Assembly: GCF_008761635.1 (NCBI RefSeq)
Contig: NZ_CP044344.1
Location: 3,658,001-3,722,000, forward strand
Source: Nocardioides cynanchi
GTDB taxonomy: Bacteria > Actinomycetota > Actinomycetes > Propionibacteriales > Nocardioidaceae
Direction: 5' to 3'
DNA: 64,000 bases
Made by a program: the position numbers and the translations under genes. This document shows positions 1 to 9,964 of the stretch, one piece after another. The number at the start of each line of letters is the position of its first letter. The first letter of the stretch is position 1. The notes under the pieces are model-generated. The model was not told the origin of the DNA. It saw nothing but the letters and a program-made list of their open reading frames with translations, and did not search any database.

Positions 1-245
1 ACACACGCAAGGTCCTCCAGGGCCTGGTCGTCAGCGACAAGATGGACAAGACCGTCGTGGTCGAGGTCGAGAACCGCGTGAAGCACGCGGTCTACGGCAA
101 GGTCATGCGCCGGACGTCGCGCCTCAAGGCTCACGACGAGCTGAACGACGCCCACCAGGGCGACCGGGTCCAGATCATGGAGACCCGTCCGCTCTCGGCG
201 ACCAAGCGCTGGCGCATCGTGGAGATCCTGGAGCGTGCGAAGTGA
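1..245 (+). CDS. rpsQ: 30S ribosomal protein S17 (5' end cut by window)
   Basis: Primary 16S rRNA-binding protein of the small subunit. The frame is open from base 3 and reads [20 protein letters not shown], the conserved S17 start region, so the true start lies before the window. The ATG at 42 is internal. [20 protein letters not shown] and a basic C-terminus fit the family. The stop overlaps the GTG of rplN (GTGA), which indicates translational coupling in the spc operon. Confidence 0.97.
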   Translation, partial: TRKVLQGLVVSDKMDKTVVVEVENRVKHAVYGKVMRRTSRLKAHDELNDAHQGDRVQIMETRPLSATKRWRIVEILERAK

Positions 246-610
246 TCCAGCAGGAGTCGCGACTCAAGGTCGCCGACAACACCGGTGCCAAGGAAGTCCT
301 GTGCATCCGGGTGCTCGGTGGCTCCGGTCGGCGCTACGCCGGGATCGGTGACGTGATCGTCTGCACGGTCAAGGACGCCATCCCCGGCGGCAATGTCAAG
401 AAGGGCGACGTCGTCAAGGCCGTGATCGTGCGCACCACCAAGGAGCGCCGCCGTCCCGACGGGTCCTACATCAAGTTCGACGAGAACGCCGCGGTCATCC
501 TCCGCCAGGACGGCGAGCCCCGTGGCACCCGCATCTTCGGCCCGGTGGGCCGCGAGCTGCGGGACAAGAAGTTCATGAAGATCATCTCCCTCGCACCGGA
601 GGTGCTCTGA
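242..610 (+). CDS. rplN: 50S ribosomal protein L14
   Basis: 122 residues, the normal L14 length. It begins [19 protein letters not shown], the family signature, and keeps the basic [16 protein letters not shown] region. L14 binds 23S rRNA and helps form intersubunit bridges. The GTG start overlaps the rpsQ stop by a GTGA, so it is probably translated by coupling. rplX follows after one base. Confidence 0.98.
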   Translation: MIQQESRLKVADNTGAKEVLCIRVLGGSGRRYAGIGDVIVCTVKDAIPGGNVKKGDVVKAVIVRTTKERRRPDGSYIKFDENAAVILRQDGEPRGTRIFGPVGRELRDKKFMKIISLAPEVL

Positions 611-611
611 G

Positions 612-977
612 ATGGGGAAGCACTCGATGAAGATCAGGAAGGGCGACACCGTCAAGGTGATCGCCGGCAAGGACAAGGGCGCCGAAGGCAAGGTGATCCT
701 GGTGCTCCGTGAGGAGCAGCGGGTCATCGTCGAGGGTGTGAACCGCGTCAAGAAGCACACCAAGGTCGTCAACCAGGGCGGTCGCGCCGGCACCACCGGC
801 GGGATCATCACCACCGAGGCCCCGATCCACGTGTCCAACGTGATGCTGGTCGAGGGCGACGGGGTCACCCGGGCCGGCTTCCGCCGGGACGAGGTGCTCA
901 AGCGCCGCCCCGACGGGTCGACGTACCCCGGCACCCGCAGCGTCCGCATCTCGCGCAAGAGCGGGAAGGAGATCTGA
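612..977 (+). CDS. rplX: 50S ribosomal protein L24
   Basis: Assembly-initiator protein of the large subunit. The KOW motif is visible as [20 protein letters not shown] near residues 6-25, followed by [12 protein letters not shown]. The chosen ATG at 612 gives 121 residues. An internal ATG at 627 (MKIRKGD) would give the short N-terminus seen in many species, so the first five residues are uncertain. It lies one base after rplN and one base before rplE. Confidence 0.97.
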   Translation: MGKHSMKIRKGDTVKVIAGKDKGAEGKVILVLREEQRVIVEGVNRVKKHTKVVNQGGRAGTTGGIITTEAPIHVSNVMLVEGDGVTRAGFRRDEVLKRRPDGSTYPGTRSVRISRKSGKEI

Positions 978-978
978 C

Positions 979-1563
979 ATGAGCGACACCGTCACCGAGA
1001 AGGCGCCGGAGCCCAAGGTCACCCCGCGGCTGAAGACGCGTTACCGCGAGGAGATCCTGCCCGCGCTGCGGAGCGAGTTCGAGATCGCCAACGTCATGCA
1101 GGTGCCCGGCCTGACCAAGATCGTGGTCAACATGGGCGTCGGCGAGGCGGCTCGTGACTCGAAGCTGATCGAGGGTGCCATCAAGGACCTCACCGCCATC
1201 ACCGGCCAGAAGCCGATGGTGACGCAGGCCCGTAAGTCGATCGCCCAGTTCAAGCTGCGCGAGGGGATGCCGATCGGCGCCCACGTGACGCTGCGGGGCG
1301 ACCGGATGTGGGAGTTCCTGGACCGGCTGCTGTCGCTCGCGCTGCCCCGCATCCGCGACTTCCGCGGGCTGTCGCCGGCGCAGTTCGACGGCAACGGCAA
1401 CTACACCTTCGGGCTGACCGAGCAGGTCATGTTCCACGAGATCAACCAGGACCGCGTCGACCGCCCCCGGGGCATGGACATCACGGTCGTCACCACCGCG
1501 ACGAACGACGAGCAGGGCCGCGCGCTGTTGAAGCAGCTCGGGTTCCCGTTCAAGGAGGCCTGA
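979..1563 (+). CDS. rplE: 50S ribosomal protein L5
   Basis: 194 residues. L5 binds 5S rRNA and contacts P-site tRNA. The core ([58 protein letters not shown]) is typical. The N-terminus has an extra ~18 residues before the [13 protein letters not shown] start seen in most L5 proteins, as is common in actinobacteria. It sits within the tightly packed spc run, one base from each neighbour. Confidence 0.98.
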   Translation: MSDTVTEKAPEPKVTPRLKTRYREEILPALRSEFEIANVMQVPGLTKIVVNMGVGEAARDSKLIEGAIKDLTAITGQKPMVTQARKSIAQFKLREGMPIGAHVTLRGDRMWEFLDRLLSLALPRIRDFRGLSPAQFDGNGNYTFGLTEQVMFHEINQDRVDRPRGMDITVVTTATNDEQGRALLKQLGFPFKEA

Positions 1564-1564
1564 C

Positions 1565-1750
1565 ATGGCGAAGACCGCACTGAGGGTGAAGGCGGCGCGC
1601 AAGCCCAAGTTCGCCGTACGTGGCTACACCCGCTGCCAGCGCTGCGGCCGTCCCAAGGCGGTCTACCGCAAGTTCGGCCTGTGCCGGATCTGCCTGCGCG
1701 AGATGGCTCACCGCGGTGAGCTGCCCGGCATCACCAAGTCCAGCTGGTAG
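1565..1750 (+). CDS. rpsN: 30S ribosomal protein S14, zinc-binding (type Z)
   Basis: 61 residues, the short zinc form of S14. Two CxxC pairs (RCQRCGRP and LCRICLRE, about residues 24-27 and 40-43) form the zinc site. Being in the spc operon this is the housekeeping copy; actinobacteria often keep a zinc-free paralogue elsewhere for zinc starvation, and none is seen here. An 82-bp gap without a gene separates it from rpsH. Confidence 0.98.
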   Translation: MAKTALRVKAARKPKFAVRGYTRCQRCGRPKAVYRKFGLCRICLREMAHRGELPGITKSSW

Positions 1751-1832
1751 CACCTACTAGAACGCTGTAGGTCCTCCGAGTCGCCGAGCGCGACTCCGCG
1801 GGAAACCACAACGAGAGAGAACACACCTCACC

Positions 1833-2240
1833 ATGACCATGACCGACCCGATCGCAGACATGCTGACCCGTCTGCGCAACGCCAACCAGGCGTACCACGA
1901 CTCCGTGACCATGCCCTACAGCAAGATGAAGCAGGGCCTGGCCGAGATCCTCAAGGCCGAGGGCTACATCACGTCCTTCGATGTGGCCGAGGCTCCCGAC
2001 GGTGGTGTCGCCAAGACGCTGACCATCACCTTGAAGTACGGCCGCAACCGCGAGCGCTCGATCGCCGGCGTACGCCGGATCAGCAAGCCCGGTCTGCGCG
2101 TCTACGCGAAGAGCACCGGCCTGCCCAAGGTCCTCGGTGGCCTGGGTGTCGCGATCATCTCCACCAGCCAGGGTCTCCTGACCGACCGCCAGGCGAACCA
2201 GAAGGGCGTGGGTGGGGAAGTCCTCGCCTACGTCTGGTAG
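1833..2240 (+). CDS. rpsH: 30S ribosomal protein S8
   Basis: 135 residues. S8 binds the central domain of 16S rRNA and in E. coli also represses the spc mRNA; whether that applies here is unknown. Family signatures include [20 protein letters not shown] and the C-terminal [20 protein letters not shown]. The ATG at 1833 follows AACGAGAGAGAACACACCTC. The internal ATG at 1839 would drop two residues. Confidence 0.98.
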   Translation: MTMTDPIADMLTRLRNANQAYHDSVTMPYSKMKQGLAEILKAEGYITSFDVAEAPDGGVAKTLTITLKYGRNRERSIAGVRRISKPGLRVYAKSTGLPKVLGGLGVAIISTSQGLLTDRQANQKGVGGEVLAYVW

Positions 2241-2267
2241 CCCGAGACCGGAGAAGGAGAAACAGAC

Positions 2268-2810
2268 ATGTCGCGCATCGGAAGAATGCCGGTCGTCGTC
2301 CCCTCGGGTGTCGACGTCGCGATCGACGGCCCCCTGGTCACGGTCAAGGGCCCCAAGGGCACGCTGACCCACACGGTGGTCACCCCGATCACGGTCGCCA
2401 AGGGCGAGGACGGCGCACTCGCCGTCACCCGCCCCGACGACGAGCGGGAGAGCCGGGCCCGCCACGGGCTGACCCGCACCCTGGTCAACAACATGGTCAT
2501 CGGTGTCACCGAGGGCTACGAGAAGAAGCTCGAGATCGTGGGCGTCGGCTACCGGGTGCTGTCCAAGGGCCCGACCCAGCTGGAGTTCCAGCTCGGCTAC
2601 AGCCACTCGATCACGTTCAACGCTCCCGACGGCATCACCTTCACCGTCGACGGCCCTACCCGCCTCGGCGTCCAGGGCATCGACAAGCAGCTCGTCGGCG
2701 AGGTGGCCGCCAACATCCGCAAGCTGCGCAAGCCCGAGCCCTACAAGGGTAAGGGCATCCGCTACGCCGGCGAGCACATCCGCCGCAAGGTCGGAAAGGC
2801 TGGTAAGTGA
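2268..2810 (+). CDS. rplF: 50S ribosomal protein L6
   Basis: 180 residues, made of two repeated L6 folds. It begins [20 protein letters not shown] and ends with the conserved [21 protein letters not shown]6 binds 23S rRNA near the sarcin-ricin loop. A GGAGAAGGAG ribosome-binding site lies upstream. The stop overlaps the GTG start proposed for rplR. Confidence 0.98.
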   Translation: MSRIGRMPVVVPSGVDVAIDGPLVTVKGPKGTLTHTVVTPITVAKGEDGALAVTRPDDERESRARHGLTRTLVNNMVIGVTEGYEKKLEIVGVGYRVLSKGPTQLEFQLGYSHSITFNAPDGITFTVDGPTRLGVQGIDKQLVGEVAANIRKLRKPEPYKGKGIRYAGEHIRRKVGKAGK

Positions 2811-3196
2811 CCATGGGGATCTCCCTGTCCAAGCACAAGCACACGGCGCCGCGCACGAAGGCGCGCCTGCAGCGCCAGGTCCGCGGTCGCAAGAAGATCT
2901 CCGGGACGGCCGAGCGGCCGCGCCTGGTGGTCACCCGGTCGTCGAAGCACATCAGCGTGCAGGTCGTCGACGACCTCGAGGGCAAGACCCTCGTGTCGGC
3001 CTCCAGCATGGAGGCAGACCTGCGAGGTCTCGACGGCGACAAGACCGCCAAGGCCAAGAAGGTCGGCGAGCTCGTCGCCGAGCGGGCGAAGACCCAGGGC
3101 ATCGACTCGGTGGTCTTCGACCGTGCCGGCAACAAGTACCACGGCCGCGTCGCGGCCCTCGCCGATGCCGCCCGTGAGGGCGGCCTGAGCTTCTGA
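2807..3196 (+). CDS. rplR: 50S ribosomal protein L18
   Basis: 129 residues. L18 delivers and anchors 5S rRNA together with L5. [20 protein letters not shown] and [20 protein letters not shown] are typical. GTG at 2807 overlaps the rplF stop (GTGA); ATG at 2813 is an alternative that removes two residues. The C-terminus (RGGLSF-like, here REGGLSF) matches the family end. Confidence 0.97.
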   Translation: MTMGISLSKHKHTAPRTKARLQRQVRGRKKISGTAERPRLVVTRSSKHISVQVVDDLEGKTLVSASSMEADLRGLDGDKTAKAKKVGELVAERAKTQGIDSVVFDRAGNKYHGRVAALADAAREGGLSF

Positions 3197-3239
3197 CCGC
3201 ACCACACGACCAAGAGAAATTGAAGGAAGAGGACATCTG

Positions 3240-3860
3240 ATGAGCGGAGCTCAGCGCGGACAGCGCGGGGGTGGCGATCGCCAGTCCGGCCGTCGCGACG
3301 ACCGTCGCGGTGGTGCCGAGAAGAGCGCCTACGTCGAGCGGGTGGTCGCGATCAACCGCGTCGCCAAGGTCGTCCAGGGTGGTCGTCGGTTCAGCTTCAC
3401 CGCCCTCGTGGTCGTCGGAGACGGCGACGGCATGGTCGGTGTCGGCTACGGCAAGGCCAAGGAGGTGCCGGCGGCGATCGCCAAGGGCGTCGAGGAGGCC
3501 AAGAAGGCCTTCTTCCGGGTCCCCCGCATCCAGGGCACCATCCCGCACCCCGTCCAGGGCGAGAAGGCCGCGGGCGTCGTCCTGCTGCGTCCAGCCGCTC
3601 CCGGTACCGGCGTGATCGCCGGTGGCCCGGTGCGCGCCGTGCTCGAGTGCGCCGGCATCCACGACGTGCTCAGCAAGTCGCTGGGGTCGTCCAACCAGAT
3701 CAACATCGTGCACGCCACCGTGGCGGCGCTGAAGATGCTCGAGCAGCCCGAGACCGTGGCCGCGCGACGGGGCCTGCCCGTCGAGCACGTCGCCCCGGCC
3801 GCCCTGCTCCGGGCCAAGGCAGCGGAGACCGCTGCCGCGGCGGCGGAGGTGGCGCACTGA
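3240..3860 (+). CDS. rpsE: 30S ribosomal protein S5
   Basis: 206 residues. S5 takes part in decoding fidelity. The S5 N-terminal domain reads [20 protein letters not shown], and the C-terminal domain contains the [16 protein letters not shown] motif. A charged Gly/Arg-rich tail of ~28 residues precedes the core, and an Ala-rich C-terminal tail extends it, as in other high-GC actinobacteria. The stop shares one base with the rpmD start (TGATG). Confidence 0.98.
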   Translation: MSGAQRGQRGGGDRQSGRRDDRRGGAEKSAYVERVVAINRVAKVVQGGRRFSFTALVVVGDGDGMVGVGYGKAKEVPAAIAKGVEEAKKAFFRVPRIQGTIPHPVQGEKAAGVVLLRPAAPGTGVIAGGPVRAVLECAGIHDVLSKSLGSSNQINIVHATVAALKMLEQPETVAARRGLPVEHVAPAALLRAKAAETAAAAAEVAH

Positions 3861-4042
3861 TGGCACAGCTCAAGGTCAAGCAGCTCAGGAGCGGGATCGG
3901 CTGCAAGGCCAACCAGCGCGAGACGCTGCGCTCGCTCGGTCTCAAGCGGATCGGCGACGTCGTCGTGAAGGAGGACCGCCCGGAGATCCGGGGCATGGTC
4001 CAGACCGTCCGTCACCTGGTGACGGTCGAGGAAGTCGAGTAG
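3860..4042 (+). CDS. rpmD: 50S ribosomal protein L30
   Basis: 60 residues starting [26 protein letters not shown]-type homologues share [20 protein letters not shown] and the terminal [11 protein letters not shown]. The ATG overlaps the rpsE stop by one base. rplO starts five bases after the stop, so the three genes are co-translated. Confidence 0.98.
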   Translation: MAQLKVKQLRSGIGCKANQRETLRSLGLKRIGDVVVKEDRPEIRGMVQTVRHLVTVEEVE

Positions 4043-4046
4043 GACT

Positions 4047-4487
4047 ATGACGCTGAAACTCCACCACCTGCGCCCGGCGCCGGGTGCCAAGACCGCCAAG
4101 ACCCGCGTCGGACGCGGTGAGGGCTCGAAGGGCAAGACGTCCGGTCGCGGCACCAAGGGCACCAAGGCGCGCTACCAGGTCCCCGCTGCGTTCGAGGGCG
4201 GCCAGATGCCGCTGCACATGCGCCTGCCCAAGCTCAAGGGATTCAAGAACCCGTTCAAGGTCGAGTTCCAGGTCGTGAACCTCGACAAGCTCGGCGAGCT
4301 CTTCCCCGAAGGCGGCACGGTGTCCCCGGCCGACCTCGTCGCGAAGGGCGCGGTCCGCAAGGGCCAGCCGGTCAAGGTCCTCGGCCAGGGCGACCTCTCG
4401 GTCGCCTGCCAGGTGAGCGCCCAGGCGTTCTCCGGCACGGCCCGGGAGAAGATCGAGGCCGCCGGCGGCTCCGTGACGGTTCTCTGA
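4047..4487 (+). CDS. rplO: 50S ribosomal protein L15
   Basis: 146 residues. The Gly-rich basic N-terminus ([19 protein letters not shown]) threads into 23S rRNA, and the globular C-terminal half has the L15 signature ending [17 protein letters not shown]. It is the last ribosomal gene before secY. A 185-bp gap with a strong hairpin follows. Confidence 0.98.
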   Translation: MTLKLHHLRPAPGAKTAKTRVGRGEGSKGKTSGRGTKGTKARYQVPAAFEGGQMPLHMRLPKLKGFKNPFKVEFQVVNLDKLGELFPEGGTVSPADLVAKGAVRKGQPVKVLGQGDLSVACQVSAQAFSGTAREKIEAAGGSVTVL

Positions 4488-4497
4488 CCGACGCCAG

Positions 4498-4540
4498 GAG
4501 GCGCGGGCCACGCGGGTTCGTCCCGCAGGGTCCGCGCCTC
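4498..4540 (+). terminator. Strong hairpin between rplO and secY
   Basis: A 12-bp outer stem (GAGGCGCGGGCC with GGTCCGCGCCTC, one G-T pair) encloses an inner GCGGG/CCCGC stem. No T-run follows, so it could be an attenuator, an RNase processing site or a GC-type terminator that lowers secY expression relative to the ribosomal genes. Confidence 0.5.
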
Positions 4541-4672
4541 ATGCATTCTCGGGGTCTGTGAGCAGCCTGTTAGGCTTCCCGGGGTCATCGCCGGAGCCTG
4601 GGAAGGCGGGCAGACAATGGCCTCCCGAGGCCCGGAAACCGCCCCTGCGGCGGGATCAAGAAAGAGGAATCT

Positions 4673-5971
4673 GTGCTAGGCGCCTACGTCAACGCGTTCC
4701 GGACCCCGGACCTTCGGCGCAAGCTGTTGTTCGTCCTGATGATCATCGCGATCTTCCGGCTCGGCTCGCAGATCCCCGCTCCGGGCGTCAACGTCGCGAA
4801 CGTGCACGAGTGCATCCAGGGCTCCACCGGAGGCGTCTACAACCTGATCAACGTCTTCTCCGGCGGCGCGCTGCTCCAGCTGACGATCTTCGCGCTCGGG
4901 ATCATGCCCTACATCACCGCTAGCATCATCCTGCAGCTGCTCGTCGTGGTGATCCCGCGGCTCGAAGCGCTGAAGAAGGAAGGCCAGGCGGGCCAGACCA
5001 AGATCACCCAGTACACCCGTTACCTGACGCTCGGCCTGGCCCTGCTGCAGGCCACCGGCATCGTCGCCCTGGCCCGCTCCGGCAGCCTGCTCAACTGCGA
5101 CAACTCCCGGTTCCCGCTGCTCTACGACAACGGCACCAAGACCTTCCTGGTCATGGTGATCACGATGACCGCCGGTACGGCCGTGATCATGTGGCTCGGC
5201 GAGCTGATCACCGACCGCGGCGTCGGCAACGGCATGTCGATCCTGATCTTCACCCAGGTCGTCGCCCGCTTCCCGAGCTCGCTGTGGTCGGTCGGCAAGT
5301 CCAAGGGCTGGTGGGTCTTCGCGATCGTGGTCGCGATCGGGCTCGTGATCATCGCCGCGGTCATCTTCATCGAGCAGGCCCAGCGCCGGATCCCGGTGCA
5401 GTACGCGCGCCGGATGGTGGGCCGCAAGATGTTCGGCGGCTCCTCGACGTACATCCCGCTCAAGGTCAACCAGGCCGGCGTCATCCCGGTGATCTTCGCG
5501 TCGTCCCTGCTCTACCTCCCCGCGATGGCGTCGCAGTTCAACCAGAACGCCACCTCCGGCTGGGCGGTCTGGGTCCAGAGCAACCTGGTCCGGGGCGACC
5601 ATCCGCTCTACATGGCGCTGTTCTTCGCCATGATCGTCTTCTTCACCTACTTCTACGTGTCGATCACCTTCAACCCTGAAGAGGTGGCGGACAACATGAA
5701 GAAGTACGGCGGCTTCATCCCCGGGATCCGGGCGGGCAAGCCGACCGAGGACTACCTGTCCTACGTACTGTCCCGCATCACGTTGCCGGGCGCGCTGTAC
5801 CTCGGTCTGATTGCCCTGATCCCGCTGATCGCCTTCGTGCTGATCGGTGCGGACCAGAACTTCCCCTTCGGCGGCACGTCCATCCTGATCATGGTGGGCG
5901 TTGCACTCGACACGGTGAAACAGATCGAGAGCCAGCTCCAGCAGCGCAACTACGAAGGGTTCTTGCGCTAG
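4673..5971 (+). CDS. secY: Preprotein translocase subunit SecY
   Basis: 432 residues, about ten membrane helices. SecY forms the SecYEG channel for protein export and membrane insertion. Characteristic stretches include FRLGSQIPAPGVN near the N-terminus, ASIILQLL, GNGMSILIF, IPLKVNQAGVIPVIFASSLL and FNPEEVADNMKKYGGFIPGI. The GTG start at 4673 follows AAGAAAGAGGAATCT. adk starts two bases after the stop, giving a secY-adk-map unit. Confidence 0.98.
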   Translation: MLGAYVNAFRTPDLRRKLLFVLMIIAIFRLGSQIPAPGVNVANVHECIQGSTGGVYNLINVFSGGALLQLTIFALGIMPYITASIILQLLVVVIPRLEALKKEGQAGQTKITQYTRYLTLGLALLQATGIVALARSGSLLNCDNSRFPLLYDNGTKTFLVMVITMTAGTAVIMWLGELITDRGVGNGMSILIFTQVVARFPSSLWSVGKSKGWWVFAIVVAIGLVIIAAVIFIEQAQRRIPVQYARRMVGRKMFGGSSTYIPLKVNQAGVIPVIFASSLLYLPAMASQFNQNATSGWAVWVQSNLVRGDHPLYMALFFAMIVFFTYFYVSITFNPEEVADNMKKYGGFIPGIRAGKPTEDYLSYVLSRITLPGALYLGLIALIPLIAFVLIGADQNFPFGGTSILIMVGVALDTVKQIESQLQQRNYEGFLR

Positions 5972-5973
5972 CC

Positions 5974-6549
5974 ATGAGACTGATCCTGATGGGGCCTCCC
6001 GGAGCCGGGAAGGGTACCCAGGCCAGGTACGTCGCCGATCACTTCGGCATCCCGGCGATCTCCACCGGCGACATCTTCCGGGCCAACGTGTCGCAGGGCA
6101 CCGCCCTGGGCAAGAAGGCCCAGGAGTACATGGACGCCGGCGAGTACGTCCCGGACGAGATCACCAACCTCATGGTGCGAGCCCGGATCGACGAGCCCGA
6201 CGCCGCTCCCGGCTTCCTGCTCGACGGCTACCCGCGCACCCTGGCCCAGGTCGAGGAGCTGGACGGGATGATCAAGCACACCGGTCACGTCCTCGACGCG
6301 GTCGTGGTGCTCGTGGTCGACCCCGACGAGCTGGTGGCCCGGCTGGTGCAGCGCGCGGAGGTCGAGGGTCGCGCCGACGACACCGAGGACGTCATCCGGC
6401 GCCGCCAGGAGGTGTACGCCGAGCAGACCGAGCCGCTGATCGGGGTCTACCGCGGTCGCGGCATCGTCCAGGAGATCGACGGGATCGGCGAGGTCACCGA
6501 GGTGACCGAGCGGATCTTCGCCGCCCTGGACGTCGTACCCCAGAGCTGA
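5974..6549 (+). CDS. adk: Adenylate kinase
   Basis: 191 residues, the short type. It converts ATP plus AMP to two ADP. The P-loop is GPPGAGKGTQ at residues 7-16, the AMP site STGDIFR follows, and DGYPRTLAQ is the adenylate-kinase signature. The LID is short and lacks the four zinc cysteines of the long form, as usual in actinobacteria. It is translationally close to secY. Confidence 0.98.
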   Translation: MRLILMGPPGAGKGTQARYVADHFGIPAISTGDIFRANVSQGTALGKKAQEYMDAGEYVPDEITNLMVRARIDEPDAAPGFLLDGYPRTLAQVEELDGMIKHTGHVLDAVVVLVVDPDELVARLVQRAEVEGRADDTEDVIRRRQEVYAEQTEPLIGVYRGRGIVQEIDGIGEVTEVTERIFAALDVVPQS

Positions 6550-6561
6550 GCGCGCGAGCTG

Positions 6562-7386
6562 ATGGGACTCCTGGACCGCGGCCTCGAGATCAAGACGCCG
6601 GCGCAGATCGACCTGATGCGGGTCGCCGGCCTCCTGGTCGGGCAGACCCTGGAGCTGCTGCGCGACGCCTGCGCACCCGGCGTGACCACGGGCCGGCTGG
6701 ACGAGCTGGCGGAGGAGCACATCCGCTCGCACGGTGGCATCCCGTCGTTCCTGGGGTACGGCGTGCCGCCCTTCCCGGCGACCATCTGCGCCTCGGTGAA
6801 CGACGAGGTCGTGCACGGCATCCCGGGCGAGCGGGTGCTGGCCGAGGGCGACGTGATCTCCATCGACTGCGGCGCCATCGTCGACGGCTGGCACGGCGAC
6901 GCCGCGATCACGGTCGGCATCGGGGAGATCGCCGCCGACGTGGCCGAGCTGATGCGGGTCACCGAGGAGTCGCTGTGGGCAGGGATGGCCGCCGCCCGGC
7001 TCGGAGGGCGGGTCAGCGACATCTCCCACGCCGTCGAGACCTGCGTCCGGTCCCAGGGCGGCTACGGCATCCTCGAGGACTACGTCGGGCACGGCATCGG
7101 CACCCAGATGCACCTGCCGCCCAACGTGCCGAACGTCGGACGCCCCGGCCGCGGACCCAAGCTGGTGCCCGGCCTCGCGCTCGCGGTGGAGCCGATGGTG
7201 ACCCTGGGCAGCAGCGAGACCGACGTGCTCGAGGACGACTGGACGGTGGCGACCGCCGACGGCTCGATGTCGGCCCACTTCGAGCACACCTTCACCCTCA
7301 CCCCCGACGGCCCCTGGGTGCTGACCGCGATCGACGGCGGCGAGCAGCGGCTGACGTCCCTCGGGGTGCCTTTCGGCGGTCGATAG
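6562..7386 (+). CDS. map: Methionine aminopeptidase, type I
   Basis: 274 residues. It removes initiator methionine from new proteins. Metal-ligand regions are visible as SIDCGAIVDGWHGDAAITV, YVGHGIGTQMH and AVEPMVT, matching the DxxxD, H, E, E set of MAP1 enzymes. The substrate-binding INDEVVHGIP-type motif reads VNDEVVHGIPG. It directly follows adk. In most actinobacteria infA comes next; here a TerC gene does. Confidence 0.97.
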   Translation: MGLLDRGLEIKTPAQIDLMRVAGLLVGQTLELLRDACAPGVTTGRLDELAEEHIRSHGGIPSFLGYGVPPFPATICASVNDEVVHGIPGERVLAEGDVISIDCGAIVDGWHGDAAITVGIGEIAADVAELMRVTEESLWAGMAAARLGGRVSDISHAVETCVRSQGGYGILEDYVGHGIGTQMHLPPNVPNVGRPGRGPKLVPGLALAVEPMVTLGSSETDVLEDDWTVATADGSMSAHFEHTFTLTPDGPWVLTAIDGGEQRLTSLGVPFGGR

Positions 7387-7395
7387 GTTCGGCGC

Positions 7396-8379
7396 ATGCA
7401 TGTCGCCCCGTGGGTCTGGTGGACCACCGTCCTCCTGACGACCGCGATCCTCCTGTTCGACGTGTTCGTGATCGGTCGTCGCCCGCACGAGCCGAGTCGC
7501 CGCGAGACGTCGTTCGCCCTGGGTCTCTACGTGACGCTGGCGATCGTCTTCGGGCTCGGCGTGTGGTGGTTCTCCGGCGGCGAGTACGGCGGGGAGTTCT
7601 TCGCCGGCTGGCTGACCGAGTACTCCCTGTCGATCGACAACCTGTTCATCTTCATCGTGATCATGGGCAAGCTCGCCGTGCCCCGTGACCTCCAGCAGTC
7701 GGCCCTGCTTGTCGGGATCGTGCTGGCCCTGGTGCTGCGCGGGATCTTCATCGCCGTCGGCGCCGCGGCGATCAACCAGTTCAGCTGGGTGTTCTACATC
7801 TTCGGGGCGTTCCTCGTGATCACCGCGGTGAACCTGGCGCGCGAGGGCGGCGAGGACGACGGTGGGTACGACGAGCCGCGGCTGGTCCGCTGGCTGCGGC
7901 GTCGCCTGCCCTTCAGCGAGAGCTGGAACGGCGCCCGGCTCACCGTCTCGGAGAACGGCTCGCGGCTGTTCACCCCGATGTTCATCGTGGTGCTCACCCT
8001 CGGCGTCACCGACCTGCTCTTCGCCCTCGACTCGATCCCGGCGATCTACGGGTTGACCAGTGAGCCGTACCTCGTGCTGACCGCCAACATCTTCGCCCTG
8101 ATGGGGCTGCGGCAGCTGTACTTCCTGATCGGCGACCTGCTCACCCGCCTGGTCTTCCTCTCCTACGGACTGGCGTTCCTGCTGCTGTTCATCGGCGTCA
8201 AGCTCGTGCTCCACGCGATGCACGAGAACACGCTGCCCTTCGTCAACGGCGGGGAGAACCTCTCATGGGCGCCGGACATCCCGATCTGGGTCTCCCTCGT
8301 GGTGATCGTGGCCACCCTCGCGATCACCACCGTGGCCAGCCTCGCCTCCGACAGGTTCCGGCCAGGCGCACCGGTCTGA
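7396..8379 (+). CDS. TerC family integral membrane protein
   Basis: 327 residues with about seven to nine hydrophobic helices. The TerC family contains proposed metal (Mn or tellurite-linked) exporters and folding helpers. The signature ...TEYSLSIDNLFIFIVIM (about residues 74-90) carries the conserved acidic and Asn residues within the membrane, and DLLFALDSIPAIYGLT is the second family motif. The ATG is nine bases after map, too close for the yybP-ykoY riboswitch that controls some relatives. Substrate cannot be told from sequence. Confidence 0.9.
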   Translation: MHVAPWVWWTTVLLTTAILLFDVFVIGRRPHEPSRRETSFALGLYVTLAIVFGLGVWWFSGGEYGGEFFAGWLTEYSLSIDNLFIFIVIMGKLAVPRDLQQSALLVGIVLALVLRGIFIAVGAAAINQFSWVFYIFGAFLVITAVNLAREGGEDDGGYDEPRLVRWLRRRLPFSESWNGARLTVSENGSRLFTPMFIVVLTLGVTDLLFALDSIPAIYGLTSEPYLVLTANIFALMGLRQLYFLIGDLLTRLVFLSYGLAFLLLFIGVKLVLHAMHENTLPFVNGGENLSWAPDIPIWVSLVVIVATLAITTVASLASDRFRPGAPV

Positions 8380-8566
8380 GCCACGGACGCAGCCCACGGG
8401 CGCGGTGTGGCGGAGCGGAGGCCGGAGAGCACGTCAAGGGGCTTGGCCGCGGCGGCCGCCGACCACCGTCACCGACGACGGCGTCGCCCGGCCGACGCGC
8501 CGCCCCAGTGCCGCAGGTCTTCGCTCCGCCGCGCCGCGCACCCTCGGGAGGCGTGACTGACCTGCG

Positions 8567-9964
8567 TCAGCCGCAGGCGCCGGCGTAGGTCGAGGGCGGC
8601 AGGTCGGGACGCGCGAGCCGGACCTGGAGGCACACGCGCGCTGACGAGTGGATCGTCACCGAGTCCGCCGAGGTCAGGTGCGAGCCCCCGGCGCGGGGGA
8701 GGCGCCACTGGAAGGAGTCGCCCGGTTGCGGGACGTCCGCGGCGTGCCAACGGAACTCGACGGTGGCTCCCGACCGCTGGGCCGTCACGACCGGGCGCGG
8801 CACGACACCGGGTACGACGGGACCGGACGTGGTCGCGGGAGGGAGCACCACGTCGCGGCCGCCCGACCCCGAGGTGAGCCGGGGGACCACGATCACGGCC
8901 AGCACCACCAGGGCGACGACGAGGGCGGCCCACCGGGTGGCGGGCTCGACCCACCACCGGCGTCGGGCCGGGGCCGGCGTGGTGTCGCGTGCCCCGGCGA
9001 CGCCCCGGGGCGCCGACCCGGAGACCACGCCGACCGGCTTCAGCTGGGTCCGGTCGCCCTCCTCCACGGGGACGACCGGCGTCGTGTGGTCGGGGCGGTC
9101 ACCCTCGACCGCGATCGGCGTCCGGGAGAAGCCGGCCTGGGCCTCGATCCGCTGGAGGCTGCGAGCCAGCTCGAGCGCCGAGCCGGGCCGGTGCTCGGGG
9201 GTCTTGGACAGGCACGAGGCGAGCAGCTGGTCGAGCGCCGGCGGCACGTCGGGCCGCTGCGTGCGCGGCGGCGTGGAGTGCAGGATCCGGGCGCTGAGGG
9301 CGCGTGAGGAGTTGTCGCCGTTGGGGACCGAGAACGGCGACCGGCCGACCAGGAGGTTCCAGATCGTGGCGCCGAGGGAGTAGACGTCGGAGGCGACCGA
9401 ACCGTTCGAGCGGCCGTCGAGCAGCTCCGGCGGTGACCACGGGTAGGAGATCCGGACCTCGCTGTCGCCCTCGATCTCGTGGAGCCGGCCGGCGATGCCG
9501 AAGTCGGTCAGTGCCGGCTCGTGGTACGGCGTGACCAGGACGTTGGAGGGCTTGATGTCGCGGTGGATGATCCCGCTCCGGTGGGCCGTCTCCACCGCGC
9601 TGGCCAGCTTGATGCCGGTACTGATCGCGTCGGGCACCGACATCGGCTGGGCCTGGGCTCTCGCCCCGAGATCGGGTGGTGGGCAGTAGCGCATCACCAG
9701 GAACGGCCGCGACCCCTCGGCGGCACTCGTGGTGCCGGCGGTCATCACCGAGACGATGTAGGGGTGGTCCGCCAGGCGCGCCATGGCGTTGGCCTCGGAG
9801 GTGAACATCGACTTCTCGCGCTCGGTCAGCGGTACGTCGGCGCGCACCACCTTGATCGCGACCCGCTGGTTGGGCCACTCCTGCTCGTAGAGGAACACGT
9901 CGGCGAAGCCGCCCGAGCCGAGCAGCTGCACGAGCTCGAAGCCGGGGATCACCGGGCCCTTCAC
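8567..9964 (-). CDS. Membrane-anchored serine/threonine protein kinase (PknB type)
   Basis: 465 residues. Kinase domain at about 9-260: glycine loop GSGGFADV, catalytic Lys38 in VAIKVV, catalytic loop HRDIKPSNV, metal-binding DFG in LTDFGIAG, and SPPELL in place of APE. A proline-rich linker is followed by one transmembrane helix (ALVVALVVLAVIVV) and a ~95-residue outer domain with FN3-like strands, ending in two cysteines. GTG at 9964 overlaps the stop of the FHA gene (GTGA), so the two are coupled. It probably phosphorylates the FHA protein or partners in the divergent cluster; no PASTA repeats are present. Confidence 0.93.
   Translation of the reverse strand: MKGPVIPGFELVQLLGSGGFADVFLYEQEWPNQRVAIKVVRADVPLTEREKSMFTSEANAMARLADHPYIVSVMTAGTTSAAEGSRPFLVMRYCPPPDLGARAQAQPMSVPDAISTGIKLASAVETAHRSGIIHRDIKPSNVLVTPYHEPALTDFGIAGRLHEIEGDSEVRISYPWSPPELLDGRSNGSVASDVYSLGATIWNLLVGRSPFSVPNGDNSSRALSARILHSTPPRTQRPDVPPALDQLLASCLSKTPEHRPGSALELARSLQRIEAQAGFSRTPIAVEGDRPDHTTPVVPVEEGDRTQLKPVGVVSGSAPRGVAGARDTTPAPARRRWWVEPATRWAALVVALVVLAVIVVPRLTSGSGGRDVVLPPATTSGPVVPGVVPRPVVTAQRSGATVEFRWHAADVPQPGDSFQWRLPRAGGSHLTSADSVTIHSSARVCLQVRLARPDLPPSTYAGACG

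Noticed and set aside
7387..7395. yybP-ykoY manganese riboswitch before the TerC gene
   Set aside because: Only nine bases separate map from the TerC start, too little for the riboswitch.
5968..8223. Long minus-strand open frame opposite adk, map and the TerC gene
   Set aside because: It covers three well-recognised genes and its sequence has no family features, only the biased composition of an antisense shadow.
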